64,000 nt of DNA from an uncultured Clostridiaceae bacterium (GCA_902477765.1 CABSIM010000002.1:59335-123334); one strand, 5' to 3'; positions 46,856-56,872 are shown, counted from the first letter of the stretch. Numbers and translations: made by a program. Notes: generated from the letters alone by a model not told the origin.

Positions 46856-47458
46856 TCAGACAAGCGCCACGCTTGCGGCAATGATCTCCACGCACGCCTC
46901 CACGCCCAGGAGACCGCTGTTCAGGCAGAGGTGGTAATTCTTCGATTTTCCCCATTCATTTCCGCTGTAATACTGATAGTAGTCTCTGCGCCGGCCGTCA
47001 ATTTCACGGATACGTGCCTCCATCTGGCGGACGCTGATATCAGGGTCCTTTTCCAGAGAAAGAAGCCGTTCCACGCGTTTTTTCAGGCCGGAACTTATGA
47101 AGACATGGAATCCGTCCTCCACGATGACATCGGAGCATCTGCCGATGATCACACAGGGACCTTCATTTGCCAGCTGCCGGATGATTTTTGACTGTATGAC
47201 AAACAGCTGGTCGGAAACGGGAATTTCATAACGGGTGGAAAACGGATCCACGGTTATGTAGTCATAATCAATCCGTTTGCGGTCTGCAATGATCTCATCA
47301 TTTGCATGAAACACGTCTTCCGAGATGTTGCTGTCCTCTGCCGCCATGGAAATAAGTTCCTTGTCGTAAAACGGGATTCCCAGTTTTCTGGACAGCCGGA
47401 ATCCGATTTCACGTCCGCCGCTGCCGAATTCCCGGCTGACTGTAATCACTTTGCTCAT
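46856..47458 (-). CDS. Cytidylate kinase-like family protein
   Basis: P-loop protein of 200 residues of the cytidylate-kinase-like family. The N-terminus is MSKVITVSREFGSGGREIG, where GSGGREIG takes the place of the Walker A loop, followed by LGIPFYDKELI. Other family parts are GPCVIIGRCSDVI, the VFISSGLKKRVERLL strand and the lid region DYYQYYSGNEWG. True CMP kinases of Firmicutes differ, and the substrate of this family is unproven. I chose ATG 47458 because GGGAGG lies about 8 bases upstream; the frame is open further but without a site. It has its own promoter and is not part of the aroF transcript in any obvious way. Confidence 0.88.
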   Translation of the reverse strand: MSKVITVSREFGSGGREIGFRLSRKLGIPFYDKELISMAAEDSNISEDVFHANDEIIADRKRIDYDYITVDPFSTRYEIPVSDQLFVIQSKIIRQLANEGPCVIIGRCSDVIVEDGFHVFISSGLKKRVERLLSLEKDPDISVRQMEARIREIDGRRRDYYQYYSGNEWGKSKNYHLCLNSGLLGVEACVEIIAASVALV

Positions 47459-47509
47459 ATGCGCCGCCTCCCTTTTCTGTTTTGCAGTGACAATGCTGCC
47501 TGTCCCTAC

Positions 47510-47538
47510 ATCATACCACAGTTTCACGGGATTTCCAA
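47510..47538 (-). promoter_or_regulatory. Promoter of the cytidylate kinase-like gene
   Basis: On the minus strand, TTGGAA (47538-47533), 17-base spacer, TATGAT (47515-47510) with TGG before it (extended -10). Confidence 0.7.
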
Positions 47539-47644
47539 GAATTCTTTTGGCCTCAGGGGGCGGAACACAGGTTTTTCTGGATTTTCCTCCCGGTTTATGC
47601 TACCATAGTCTTCGTATATTTTTTCAGAAAGGACGGATAAGACA

Positions 47645-48505
47645 TTGAAGATCAGAGATATTTTGGCACAGGAAAAACCCGTGCTTTCATTTGAAGTATT
47701 TCCCCCAAAAGCAGAGGATTCATATCAGGCGGTGGAAAAGGCAGTGGCAGGAATTGCCGGCCTGTCTCCGTCGTTCATGAGTGTGACATATGGAGCCGGC
47801 GGCGGCACCAGCCGCTATACGGTGGATATTGCGGCAGGAATTGCCAGAGAATACGGAGTGACCTCTCTGGCCCACCTTTCCTGCGTAACCTCCACAAAGG
47901 AACAGGTGAAGGTTATGGCAGAACGTATGAAGGAAAACGGAATCGAGAACATTCTGGCGCTCCGGGGAGATATTCCGGCGGACGGAAACGTGGAAACCGA
48001 TTATCACTATGCCAGCGAACTGGTCCGTGACTTGAAGTCCATGGGAGACTTCTGCATCGGCGGCGCCTGCTACCCGGAAGGACATGTGGAGTCCAGAAAC
48101 AAGGAAGAAGATATCATGCATCTGAAGGAAAAAACAGACGCAGGATGTGATTTCCTGACTACTCAGATGTTTTTTGACAATGACATTCTGTATAATTTCC
48201 TTTACAGAATCCGGGAAAAGGGAATCACGGTACCGGTCATCGCCGGCATCATGCCGGTGACCAATGCAAAGCAGATCACCAGGATCTGCGCCATGTCAGG
48301 CACGGCTCTGCCTGCCAGATTCAGGGCCATTGTGGACAAATTCGGAGAGAATCCGGCTGCCATGCGTCAGGCCGGAGTGGCCTATGCGGCGGAACAGATC
48401 ATAGATCTCATTGCCAACGGAATCCATGCGGTGCATATTTATTCCATGAATAAACCGGACGTTGCCAGACAGATCAAGGAAAGCCTTTCGGAGATCATGG
48501 TCTGA
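47645..48505 (+). CDS. metF: Methylenetetrahydrofolate reductase
   Basis: FAD barrel enzyme of 286 residues that makes 5-methyltetrahydrofolate, the methyl donor for MetH. Landmarks: VLSFEVFPPKAEDSY (catalytic Glu), SVTYGAGGGTSRYT, LAHLSCVTSTKEQV, ILALRGDIP and FLTTQMFFDND. The start codon is TTG at 47645, giving the usual N-terminus MKIRDILAQEKPVLSFEV; AAAGGACGG lies upstream. It overlaps the activation-protein gene by one base (TGATG), and metH follows, so the three genes form a methionine-synthesis operon. No S-box or cobalamin riboswitch is visible in the short upstream region; a weak -10 (TATGCT at 47596) is all I see. Confidence 0.95.
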   Translation: MKIRDILAQEKPVLSFEVFPPKAEDSYQAVEKAVAGIAGLSPSFMSVTYGAGGGTSRYTVDIAAGIAREYGVTSLAHLSCVTSTKEQVKVMAERMKENGIENILALRGDIPADGNVETDYHYASELVRDLKSMGDFCIGGACYPEGHVESRNKEEDIMHLKEKTDAGCDFLTTQMFFDNDILYNFLYRIREKGITVPVIAGIMPVTNAKQITRICAMSGTALPARFRAIVDKFGENPAAMRQAGVAYAAEQIIDLIANGIHAVHIYSMNKPDVARQIKESLSEIMV

Positions 48506-49146
48506 TGAAAACGGACAGAAGAGAAGTGTTCCGCTATCTGGGCTACGGGGCACATGAAGCGGATGAAGCCACCAGGCATCTGGCGGAGGAGTGCATCCTG
48601 GAACTGGAAGACTGCGTCCGGCCCCGGTTTCTTGTAAAGGAATTTCCGCTGAGGCTTGCGGGCGGAGGCCGTATCGATGCGGGGGCGTTTGTGACGGAAA
48701 GCAGGAATCTGGAAAAGAACCTGTCAGGATGTGAAAAAATTCTTCTTATGGCCGCCACGCTGGGAGCTGAGGCAGACCGGCTTCTGTTCCGGTACGGAAA
48801 ACTCCGCGTGGCCAGGGCGGCAGTCATGCAGGCAGCCGCTGCCGCCATGACAGAAGCCTGGTGCAATGAGATCAATGGAATCTGGAAAGAACAGTATGAA
48901 AAAGAAGGGTGGTTTCTGCGGCCGCGTTTTTCTCCGGGCTATGGGGATTTTTCCCTTTCGTGTCAGAAACATATTCTGGACGGCCTGGAGGCGGGAAAGC
49001 GGATCGGCATCACTCTGACAGAGGGCGGACTTATGATGCCGTCCAAATCGGTGACTGCAGTGATCGGAGCAGGAAGGGAGCCGTGCCGGTGCGTTTTGGA
49101 AGGCTGCGAGGCATGCTCCAGAACAGAATGTGCATTCAGGAGGTAA
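48505..49146 (+). CDS. Stand-alone methionine synthase activation domain protein
   Basis: Protein of 213 residues corresponding to the C-terminal, AdoMet-binding reactivation domain of B12-dependent methionine synthase, here as a separate gene. The region RPRFSPGYGDFSLSCQKHIL and the following IGITLTEGGLMMPSKSVTAV match the AdoMet-binding core. The C-terminus is Cys-rich (CRCVLEGCEACSRTEC), which is not in the E. coli domain and might bind a metal or cluster. It lies between metF and metH, and its stop almost touches the metH start. Reductive reactivation of oxidised cobalamin in MetH is the obvious role. Confidence 0.9.
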   Translation: MKTDRREVFRYLGYGAHEADEATRHLAEECILELEDCVRPRFLVKEFPLRLAGGGRIDAGAFVTESRNLEKNLSGCEKILLMAATLGAEADRLLFRYGKLRVARAAVMQAAAAAMTEAWCNEINGIWKEQYEKEGWFLRPRFSPGYGDFSLSCQKHILDGLEAGKRIGITLTEGGLMMPSKSVTAVIGAGREPCRCVLEGCEACSRTECAFRR

Positions 49147-49147
49147 C

Positions 49148-51622
49148 ATGGGAATACTGGAAGAGATCAGACAGAAAAGAATGTTTTTTGACGGCGGCAT
49201 GGGCAGCCTTCTTCAGGCCAGGGGACTGAAGCCGGGAGAACTGCCGGAGACCTGGAACCTTCTGAAACCGGAAGAAGTGAAGGCCATCCACAGAGAGTAT
49301 CTGGAGGCAGGGGCAGACATTGTCACGTCCAATACATTCGGTGCCAACCGCTTCAAATTCCGGAAGGAAGACGGATGGGATCTGGAAAAAATTGTGAGAT
49401 GCGGTGTGGAGCTGGGCCGGGAAGCAGTCTCAGAGACCGGACACGGCTATGTGGCGCTGGATCTGGGTCCCACCGGGAAACTGCTGAAACCTCTGGGAGA
49501 TCTGGATTTTGAGGAAGCATGCAGTGTATATAAGGAAATTGTTCAGACCGGTGCTGCAGCAGGAGCCGACCTGGTCATCATAGAAACCATGGGGGACAGC
49601 TACGAGCTGAAGGCAGCGGTGCTGGCTGCAAAGGAAGCCTGTGATCTTCCTGTGTTTGCCACGGTGACCCTGGATGAAAAGGGAAAAATGCTCACCGGCG
49701 GTGACGCAGAATCCGTGACGGCGCTTCTGGAAGGGCTGGGAGCAGACGTCATCGGCTTAAACTGCGGGCTGGGCCCCATTGAACTGCTGCCGTTTCTGAA
49801 GCAGATGGCGGCAGTGTCGGAAACGCCCATTCTGGTGAACCCCAATGCGGGACTTCCCAGAAGCGAAAACGGGACAACCGTATATGACATCGACAGTGAT
49901 ACGTTTGCGGAAGCCATGAAGAGAATGGCGGAATCCGGGGCCTGGATTCTGGGCGGATGCTGCGGAACCACGCCGGAACACATAAGAAAGACAAGAAGGC
50001 TGTGCAGAGACATTCCCCTGCCGCAGATGGTGAAAAAAGACAGGACCGTGGTTTCTTCCTATTCCCGTACCGTGGTGCTGGGAGACAGGCCGGTGATCAT
50101 CGGAGAGAGGATCAACCCCACGGGAAAACCCAGACTCCGCCAGGCCCTGAAAGAGCATGACATGGGATATATTCTGGAAATGGGGGCCTCTCAGCAGGAA
50201 AACCGTGCAGATATTCTGGACGTGAATGTGGGAGTGCCGGGAATCGATGAGGCGGCGGTCATGGCGGAAACCGTCTGTGAGCTCCAGAGTGTGCTGGATC
50301 TGCCGCTTCAGATTGACACCTCCGATACGGAAGCCATGGAACATGCCATGCGCCGTTATAACGGAAAGCCCATGGTCAACTCCGTCAACGGAAAGCAGGA
50401 GGTAATGGATGCCGTATTTCCCCTGGTGAAAAAATACGGCGGCGTTGTGGTGGCCCTCTGTCTGGATGAAAACGGCATCCCGGATACGGCGGACGGACGG
50501 ATCGCCATTGCAGAAAAAATATATGAGCGGGCTGCAGCCTACGGCATCCGGAAAAAAGACATCCTAGTGGATGCCCTCTGCATGGCAGTAAGTTCCGACA
50601 GCCGGGGAGCCCTGACAACTCTGGAAACCGTAAGGAGAATCCGGGAAGAACTGGGCGGAAAGACCATCCTCGGTGTTTCCAACGTTTCATTCGGCCTCCC
50701 GGTCCGGGAACATATCAATACGGCTTTTTTCCTTCTGGCGCTTCAGGCAGGCCTTTCCGCCGCCATTATCAACCCCGGTTCCCGGGCCATGATGGCAGCG
50801 TATGACAGCTTTCTGGTTCTGACAGCCCGGGATGAAAACTGCAGCCGCTACGTGGAGATCTACAGCAGGGAAGAGGCGGAAAGAAAGCTGGAAAAAGCCG
50901 GAACTGCTTCAAAAGAAAAGAAAGCGGCAGCGGCCGGGGAAGCAGCGGAGAAAAAGGCACAGGAGAAAGACGAAGCCTCCGCTCTGAAAAAAAGCATTCT
51001 CCGGGGATTGTCCAGGGCAGCCGGAGAAGCAGCCGCTGCGGCACTTCAGCATACGGATCCCCTGACTGTCATCAACCGGGAGCTGATCCCGGCCCTTGAT
51101 GAGGTGGGAAAAGGATTTGAGGCAGGGACCATATTCCTTCCCCAGCTGCTCATGAGTGCGGAAGCAGCCGGAGCTGCCTTTTCCGTGGTGAAGGAAACGC
51201 TGGCAGCGTCGGGACAGAGCCAGGAAAAGCGGGGAACCGTGATTCTTGCCACCGTCCGGGGAGACATTCATGATATAGGAAAGAACATCGTAAAGGTGCT
51301 GCTGGAAAACTACAGTTTCGACGTGATCGATCTGGGACGTGACGTGGCTCCGGAGACGATTGCGGAGCGGGCGGGGAAGGATCATGTGCCCCTGGGGGGA
51401 CTCAGTGCCCTGATGACCACCACGGTGCCTGCCATGGCCGCCACGATCCGGATGCTGAGAGAACAGGCCCCCTGGGTGAAAATCATGGTGGGAGGTGCCG
51501 TGCTTACCCGGGAATACGCGGAATCCATCGGTGCGGACGCTTACTGCCGGGATGCCATGGCGTCCGTGGAGTTTGCAGTGAAGGTCATGGAATCTCCAAA
51601 AACCCCGGAGACAGAGCGATAA
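49148..51622 (+). CDS. metH: B12-dependent methionine synthase, lacking the activation domain
   Basis: Transfers methyl from methyltetrahydrofolate to homocysteine through cobalamin; 824 residues. Domains in order: homocysteine/zinc barrel (about 1-300; C206 in NCGLGP, C271 and C272 in GGCCGTTP); pterin-binding barrel (about 310-580, IIGERINPTGKP); a helical cap preceded by a Lys/Glu/Ala-rich linker (about 580-640) that is unusually charged; and the B12-binding domain with DIHDIG (D706, H708, G711). The activation domain is missing and is supplied by the preceding gene. AGGAGG lies just before ATG 49148; an ATG at 49130 is less likely. Confidence 0.95.
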   Translation: MGILEEIRQKRMFFDGGMGSLLQARGLKPGELPETWNLLKPEEVKAIHREYLEAGADIVTSNTFGANRFKFRKEDGWDLEKIVRCGVELGREAVSETGHGYVALDLGPTGKLLKPLGDLDFEEACSVYKEIVQTGAAAGADLVIIETMGDSYELKAAVLAAKEACDLPVFATVTLDEKGKMLTGGDAESVTALLEGLGADVIGLNCGLGPIELLPFLKQMAAVSETPILVNPNAGLPRSENGTTVYDIDSDTFAEAMKRMAESGAWILGGCCGTTPEHIRKTRRLCRDIPLPQMVKKDRTVVSSYSRTVVLGDRPVIIGERINPTGKPRLRQALKEHDMGYILEMGASQQENRADILDVNVGVPGIDEAAVMAETVCELQSVLDLPLQIDTSDTEAMEHAMRRYNGKPMVNSVNGKQEVMDAVFPLVKKYGGVVVALCLDENGIPDTADGRIAIAEKIYERAAAYGIRKKDILVDALCMAVSSDSRGALTTLETVRRIREELGGKTILGVSNVSFGLPVREHINTAFFLLALQAGLSAAIINPGSRAMMAAYDSFLVLTARDENCSRYVEIYSREEAERKLEKAGTASKEKKAAAAGEAAEKKAQEKDEASALKKSILRGLSRAAGEAAAAALQHTDPLTVINRELIPALDEVGKGFEAGTIFLPQLLMSAEAAGAAFSVVKETLAASGQSQEKRGTVILATVRGDIHDIGKNIVKVLLENYSFDVIDLGRDVAPETIAERAGKDHVPLGGLSALMTTTVPAMAATIRMLREQAPWVKIMVGGAVLTREYAESIGADAYCRDAMASVEFAVKVMESPKTPETER

Positions 51623-51659
51623 CGGGAACAGGCCGACGTGTTCCAGCCGCAAGAACTGC

Positions 51660-51688
51660 TGGATTTTTTTCATGGCTTGCGCTATAAT
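51660..51688 (+). promoter_or_regulatory. Candidate promoter of argS
   Basis: Perfect TATAAT (51683-51688); the -35 position holds only TGGATT (51660-51665) 17 bases upstream. The leader would be about 73 bases. No T-box features are seen. Confidence 0.45.
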
Positions 51689-51767
51689 GAAACGTACGGT
51701 ATATTTTCTGTCTGTGCCGCCCGGAAGCGGCGCTTTCAACACGATTGATCCAAGGAGACAACAGCCA

Positions 51768-53534
51768 ATGGAAAAATTTTTAGATGTAATTACAAAAGAA
51801 ATGCAGTCTGCCTTTGAAGCAGGCGGCTATGATCCCGGCTATGCGAAGGTGACTCTGTCCAACCGGCCGGACCTGTGCGAATATCAGTGCAACGGTGCCA
51901 TGGCAGCGGCAAAGGCATATAAAAAGAAACCCATCGACATTGCCACGGAAGTGACGGAGAAACTGAAATCCAGTTCTGTTTTTGAAGAAGTGACGGCTGT
52001 GATGCCGGGATTCATCAATCTGAAAATAAGCGCAGGCTTTCTGGCATCCTGCATGAACGGCATGAAGGATGACAGGAAGCTGGGGTTTGAGGAAGTAACG
52101 AATCCCAGAACCATTATCGTGGATTACGGCGGAGCCAACGTGGCGAAACCTCTCCATGTGGGACATCTGCGTGCCGCGGTCATCGGAGAGGCCATCAAGC
52201 GTATGGGCCGTTTCGTGGGCCATCATGTGACGGGAGACGTGCATCTGGGAGACTGGGGACTCCAGATGGGTCTGATCATAGAAGAACTGAGAGACCGTCA
52301 GCCGGATCTGGTTTATTTTGATGAGAATTATACGGGAGAATACCCGGAAGAACCGCCGTTCACCATTTCCCAGCTGGAGGAGATCTATCCGGCAGCCAGC
52401 GCAAAATCCAAGGAAAACGAGGAGTTCAGAGCCCGTGCCCAGGAAGCCACCTTCCGTCTTCAGAGCGGATATGCGCCTTACCGTGCCATCTGGCGTCATA
52501 TTATGGACGTATCTCTGAAGGATCTGAAGAAAAACTACTCCAATCTTCATGTGGAGTTTGATCTGTGGAAAGGGGAGAGCGACGCTCAGCCGTATATTCC
52601 CGGCATGATCGATGACCTGATCCGCAAGGGGCTGGCCCATGAAAGTCAGGGAGCTCTGGTGGTGGACATTGCAGAAGAAACGGATTCCAAGGAGCTTCCG
52701 CCCTGCATCATCCGCAAATCCGACGGCGCTTCTCTTTATGCCACATCGGACCTTGCCACCATTGTGGAAAGAGAACAGGATTTCCATCCGGATCAGTATA
52801 TCTATGTGGTGGACAAGCGTCAGGACCTGCATTTCACCCAGGTATTCCGGGTGGCCAAAAAGGCCGGCATCGTAAAACCGGACTGCCGCATGGATTTCGT
52901 GGGCTTCGGCACCATGAACGGAAAGGACGGAAAGCCTTTCAAAACCAGGGAGGGCGGAGTCATGAGACTGGAGGATCTGATTGCTCAGATCAGTGATGCC
53001 GCCTATGAAAGAATCATGGAAAACCGTACCGTATCCGAGGATGAAGCCAGGGACACAGCCCGTACCGTGGGACTGGCCGCTCTGAAATACGGGGATCTTT
53101 CCAATCAGGCCACAAAGGATTATGTATTTGATATTGACCGGTTTACTTCCTTTGAGGGAAATACCGGACCATATATTCTGTATACCATTGCCCGCATCAA
53201 ATCCATCCTGAAAAAGTATGAAGAGACATGCGGACAGAGGGAAAAGGGACAGATTCTTCCTCCGGAAGGAGAGCCGGAAAAGACGCTGATGCTGGTACTG
53301 GCCAGATTCAGCGAGGTTATGGATACCAGTTTCGAGGAACTGGCGCCCCATAAGATCTGTGCCTATATCTATGAACTTTCCAACGCACTCAATCATTTTT
53401 ACCATGAGACCAGGATCCTTGCCGAGGAAAATGAGGAGAAGAGGGACGGATACATCTCCCTTGTGACCCTTACCAAAGATGTTCTGTGCACCGGCATTGA
53501 TCTTCTGGGATTTGAGGCGCCGGAACGGATGTAA
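51768..53534 (+). CDS. argS: Arginyl-tRNA synthetase
   Basis: Class I aminoacyl-tRNA synthetase of 588 residues that charges tRNA-Arg. The N-terminal additional domain (about 1-110) recognises the tRNA D-loop. The HIGH motif is in GGANVAKPLHVGHLRAAVIG, followed by VHLGDWGLQMGL. As in many ArgRS, there is no typical KMSKS; the FGTMNGKDGKPFKTREG segment takes its place. The DALR anticodon domain ends the protein (YIYELSNALNHFYHETRI). AAGGAG lies 10 bases before ATG 51768. The SNF2 helicase gene begins 12 bases after its stop. Confidence 0.97.
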   Translation: MEKFLDVITKEMQSAFEAGGYDPGYAKVTLSNRPDLCEYQCNGAMAAAKAYKKKPIDIATEVTEKLKSSSVFEEVTAVMPGFINLKISAGFLASCMNGMKDDRKLGFEEVTNPRTIIVDYGGANVAKPLHVGHLRAAVIGEAIKRMGRFVGHHVTGDVHLGDWGLQMGLIIEELRDRQPDLVYFDENYTGEYPEEPPFTISQLEEIYPAASAKSKENEEFRARAQEATFRLQSGYAPYRAIWRHIMDVSLKDLKKNYSNLHVEFDLWKGESDAQPYIPGMIDDLIRKGLAHESQGALVVDIAEETDSKELPPCIIRKSDGASLYATSDLATIVEREQDFHPDQYIYVVDKRQDLHFTQVFRVAKKAGIVKPDCRMDFVGFGTMNGKDGKPFKTREGGVMRLEDLIAQISDAAYERIMENRTVSEDEARDTARTVGLAALKYGDLSNQATKDYVFDIDRFTSFEGNTGPYILYTIARIKSILKKYEETCGQREKGQILPPEGEPEKTLMLVLARFSEVMDTSFEELAPHKICAYIYELSNALNHFYHETRILAEENEEKRDGYISLVTLTKDVLCTGIDLLGFEAPERM

Positions 53535-53546
53535 ACGGAGGCATGC

Positions 53547-56500
53547 ATGCAGGTAACCGGACTTTCTTCAGAGACTTTCTGGAAAGGGGAAACTGAGATC
53601 AGGGGAACCGCTGCGGACGGGAAAGACGCGTACCGTGTCCGGATCCTCTGCAGAGATGGACAGATCTGTGACTGTACCTGTTCCCGGACAGACGGGGACG
53701 GAAATACGGACAGATTCTGTCCGCTGTCCTGCGCGCCGGAGAAAACAGGTGCGGATATGTGCGCCCATGGCCGTGCGGTGCTGGAGGCGTACCTGGAGGA
53801 AAAGGAAAAGGCCGGAATGAAGCCGGTTTCCACCTCACAGAAAGTCCGTTTTATGATAAGAGAGTATACAAACCGGGCTGTTGGCCGTATTACGGGAGCC
53901 GGGGAGGAGGGCAAAGTGCGCCTTGTTCCCCGGCTCTTTTTTTTCAGAGAGCGGCTGGTGGTCCGCTTTTTTGTGGGGCAGGAAAAACTGTACCCCGTAA
54001 AGGATCTGGTGATCTTTTCCCAGGCAATGGAGTTTGAACGCCAGGTGGAATACGGCAGGGGATTTTCTTTTTATCACACACTTCAGGCATTCTGTCCTGA
54101 GTGCCGTCCGCTGGTGCTTTTTGTTATGGAAACTGCCGGGGCCTACCGGGAACATTTCAGAGAACTCCGGCGCGGATCCTGGGAAACGGAACCGGTGTTA
54201 AAAGAACTGACCCTAGGAAGGGCTGGCATCGAGCGCTTTTTTTCCATTATGGAAGGCCAGACCCTGGAATGCGAGGATTACCGGAAAAAGCCCAGAAATC
54301 TGACGGTGAGAAGCCGGAAACCTTCCCTGGAGATCCGTGCGGAACGCATGGGCAGGGACGGGATCCGGATTTCCGTGGACAGGGACCTGATGGCCTTCAT
54401 GGGGGAACACCGTCTGTTTCTTGCGGATAAAACGGAGATCTGCTGCTGTGATGAAGAGTACACGGAGGCACTGGCGGTTTTTCTGGAGCATATGATCATG
54501 GGGCCGGATCCGGAATATGAGGTTTCTGTCAATGACCGCGATATGCCGCTGTTTTATGAGCGGGTTCTGAAACGCCTGGAACTGCTGAAGCTGATACGGG
54601 CGGAAGGTGTGGAACTGGATTCCTACAGACCAAAAGAGCTGAAGGCGAGATTTTATTTTGACAGTACGGGACCCGGACAGATTACCATGAGACCGGAACT
54701 GTCCTACGGAGATTTTTCCTTTCATCCCGTGGAGGATGAAAACGTACCCAGAGAGATCTGCCGGGATGTACCGGGGGAGTTCCGGGTAAGCCAGGTAATT
54801 ACACGGTACTTCCGCTGTACCGAGGATGGGACCGGGAATCTGGTGATCCGCGGCGATGATGAAGCCGTATACCGGCTTCTGTCCGCAGGAATGGGAGATT
54901 TCATGGAACTGGGTGAGGTGTTCGTTTCGGAATCTTTCCGTAAAGTGCGGATTCTTCCTCCGGTAAATGTGTCAGTGCAGGTCAGAACCGGTGAAAACTG
55001 GCTGGATCTGGATGTGGACGCAGGCGGGCTTTCAGGACAGGAACTGGGAGAAATCCTGAAAGCGTATGAAAAAAAGAAGAAATTTTACAGAATGAAGAAC
55101 GGAGATTTTCTGACGCTGGGCGACGGCGGACTCCTCACGGTGGCCCGCATGGCCGGATGCCTGGATATGGAAAAGGCTCTGGAAAAGGAAGAGACAATCC
55201 GGGTTCCCATGTACCGGGCTGTTTTTCTGGACGGACTGTTCAAGGAAGATAAAAGTATTGCATGCAGCCGGGACCAGAGATTCAAGGCCGTGGTCCGCGG
55301 AATGAAAAATGTGGAAGACAGTGATTTCGAGGTGCCGGCGGGACTTTCCGGAACACTGAGAGAATATCAGAAAGCCGGATTCCGGTGGCTCCGCACTCTG
55401 GATGCCTGCGGATTCGGAGGAATCCTGGCGGATGAAATGGGACTGGGGAAAACCATTCAGGTCATTGCCCTTCTTCTGGATGAAAAGAAACGGGCGGGAA
55501 CCGGTCCCGTACCTCTGTCCCTGATCGTATGTCCTGCATCTCTGGTGTATAACTGGGAAAATGAAATTTCCGCCTTTGCGCCGGAACTGAAGGCGGCAGC
55601 GGCCGCAGGAAATCAGGCGGAGCGGGAACAGATTTTCAGAGAAGTGGAAAACGGAGAGACGGATGTGCTGATTACGTCCTATGATCTGCTGAAACGGGAT
55701 CTGGACTTTTACCAGGGCCGTGAATTCCGTTTTCAGGTCATTGACGAGGCCCAGTATATCAAAAATTCTGCGACCCAGACGGCCAGAGCCGTGAAGGCGG
55801 TCGCGGCCCGAACCAGGTTTGCCCTTACGGGAACCCCCATAGAAAATCATCTGGGAGAGCTATGGAGTATTTTTGACTTTCTGATGCCGGGCTTTCTGTT
55901 TACGCGGCAGAAGTTCCGCCGGGTTTACGAAACACCCGTGATGAAAGGGGAAGACACAGAGGCACTCGCGCAGCTGCGGCGTCTGACAGGTCCCTTTATT
56001 CTGAGACGTCTGAAAAAAGACGTGCTGAAGGAACTGCCGGACAAGCTGGAGACGGTTCTGTATTCTGCCATGGAGGGAGAACAGAAACGCCTGTATGCGG
56101 CAGGGGCCTCTGCTCTGAAAACCCGGCTGGAGGAAGGCGGAAGCGATCTTTCCGAGGACAGGATGCAGATCCTTGCGGAACTGATGCGTCTCAGGCAGAT
56201 CTGCTGTGAACCGTCTCTCTGCTTCCGGGGATACAGGGGCGGGTCCGCCAAGCTGGAGACCTGCATGGAACTGCTGGAAAACGGAATTCTGGCAGGTCAC
56301 AAGATTCTTTTGTTTTCCCAGTTTACGTCCATGCTGGATATTATAGGGAAACGTCTGGAAAAGGAAAAGATTCCGTATTATATGCTGACAGGATCCACGC
56401 CCAAAAAGGAACGGATGCAGCTGGTGTCTTCCTTTGAAAAAGACGATGTGAAAATTTTCCTGATTTCTCTCAAGGCAGGGGGAACGGGACTGAATCTGAC

Positions 56501-56756
56501 CGCGGCGGATCTTGTGATTCATTATGATCCCTGGTGGAATGTGGCGGCCCAGAATCAGGCCACGGACCGGGCCCACAGGATCGGACAGGAAAAGCAGGTG
56601 ACGGTGTTCCGTCTGATCACAAAACATACGATAGAGGAAAATATCATGAAACTTCAGGAGAGAAAACGTCATCTGGCGGAGACAGTGGTGACGGAAGGAA
56701 TGGTTTCCCTGAAGTCTCTGACGAAAGAGGATCTTCTGTCCATACTGGAAGAATGA
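53547..56756 (+). CDS. SNF2 family helicase with SWIM zinc finger
   Basis: Swi2/Snf2-type ATPase of 1069 residues, a probable DNA translocase acting on DNA-protein complexes. The N-terminus has a SWIM zinc finger: C41 and C43 in CDCTC, then C72 and H74 in CAHG. A bacterial SNF2-associated domain fills about residues 100-590. The ATPase core follows: Walker A DEMGLGKT (629-636), DEAQ box starting at D733, then the C-terminal half with LLFSQFTSMLDII, SLKAGGTGLNLTAAD and ATDRAHRIGQEKQV. This domain order is common in Firmicutes; the biological role is unknown. GGAGG lies shortly before ATG 53547. Confidence 0.92.
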   Translation: MQVTGLSSETFWKGETEIRGTAADGKDAYRVRILCRDGQICDCTCSRTDGDGNTDRFCPLSCAPEKTGADMCAHGRAVLEAYLEEKEKAGMKPVSTSQKVRFMIREYTNRAVGRITGAGEEGKVRLVPRLFFFRERLVVRFFVGQEKLYPVKDLVIFSQAMEFERQVEYGRGFSFYHTLQAFCPECRPLVLFVMETAGAYREHFRELRRGSWETEPVLKELTLGRAGIERFFSIMEGQTLECEDYRKKPRNLTVRSRKPSLEIRAERMGRDGIRISVDRDLMAFMGEHRLFLADKTEICCCDEEYTEALAVFLEHMIMGPDPEYEVSVNDRDMPLFYERVLKRLELLKLIRAEGVELDSYRPKELKARFYFDSTGPGQITMRPELSYGDFSFHPVEDENVPREICRDVPGEFRVSQVITRYFRCTEDGTGNLVIRGDDEAVYRLLSAGMGDFMELGEVFVSESFRKVRILPPVNVSVQVRTGENWLDLDVDAGGLSGQELGEILKAYEKKKKFYRMKNGDFLTLGDGGLLTVARMAGCLDMEKALEKEETIRVPMYRAVFLDGLFKEDKSIACSRDQRFKAVVRGMKNVEDSDFEVPAGLSGTLREYQKAGFRWLRTLDACGFGGILADEMGLGKTIQVIALLLDEKKRAGTGPVPLSLIVCPASLVYNWENEISAFAPELKAAAAAGNQAEREQIFREVENGETDVLITSYDLLKRDLDFYQGREFRFQVIDEAQYIKNSATQTARAVKAVAARTRFALTGTPIENHLGELWSIFDFLMPGFLFTRQKFRRVYETPVMKGEDTEALAQLRRLTGPFILRRLKKDVLKELPDKLETVLYSAMEGEQKRLYAAGASALKTRLEEGGSDLSEDRMQILAELMRLRQICCEPSLCFRGYRGGSAKLETCMELLENGILAGHKILLFSQFTSMLDIIGKRLEKEKIPYYMLTGSTPKKERMQLVSSFEKDDVKIFLISLKAGGTGLNLTAADLVIHYDPWWNVAAQNQATDRAHRIGQEKQVTVFRLITKHTIEENIMKLQERKRHLAETVVTEGMVSLKSLTKEDLLSILEE

Positions 56757-56779
56757 TGCGAAATCGTCAGGAAAACTTA

Positions 56780-56808
56780 ATGAATTCCACAGGAAACTGT
56801 GATAGAAT
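56780..56808 (+). promoter_or_regulatory. Candidate promoter of the carboxypeptidase gene
   Basis: TAGAAT (56803-56808) with TGA before it, an extended -10. The -35 region (ATGAAT at 56780-56785) is poor. Confidence 0.4.
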
Positions 56809-56872
56809 GTAAGAACATGCATAAGACGGACCGGAAGATCCGGACAAAAAATGACAGAACGGAGAGAAGCCA

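Noticed and set aside
47528..47644. S-box or cobalamin riboswitch upstream of metF
   Set aside because: The gap is only 117 bases after the cytidylate kinase-like promoter region and shows none of the conserved cores or a terminator; I could not run a covariance search.
51623..51767. T-box leader upstream of argS
   Set aside because: No T-box core sequence or terminator/antiterminator pair is visible, and the region is too short.
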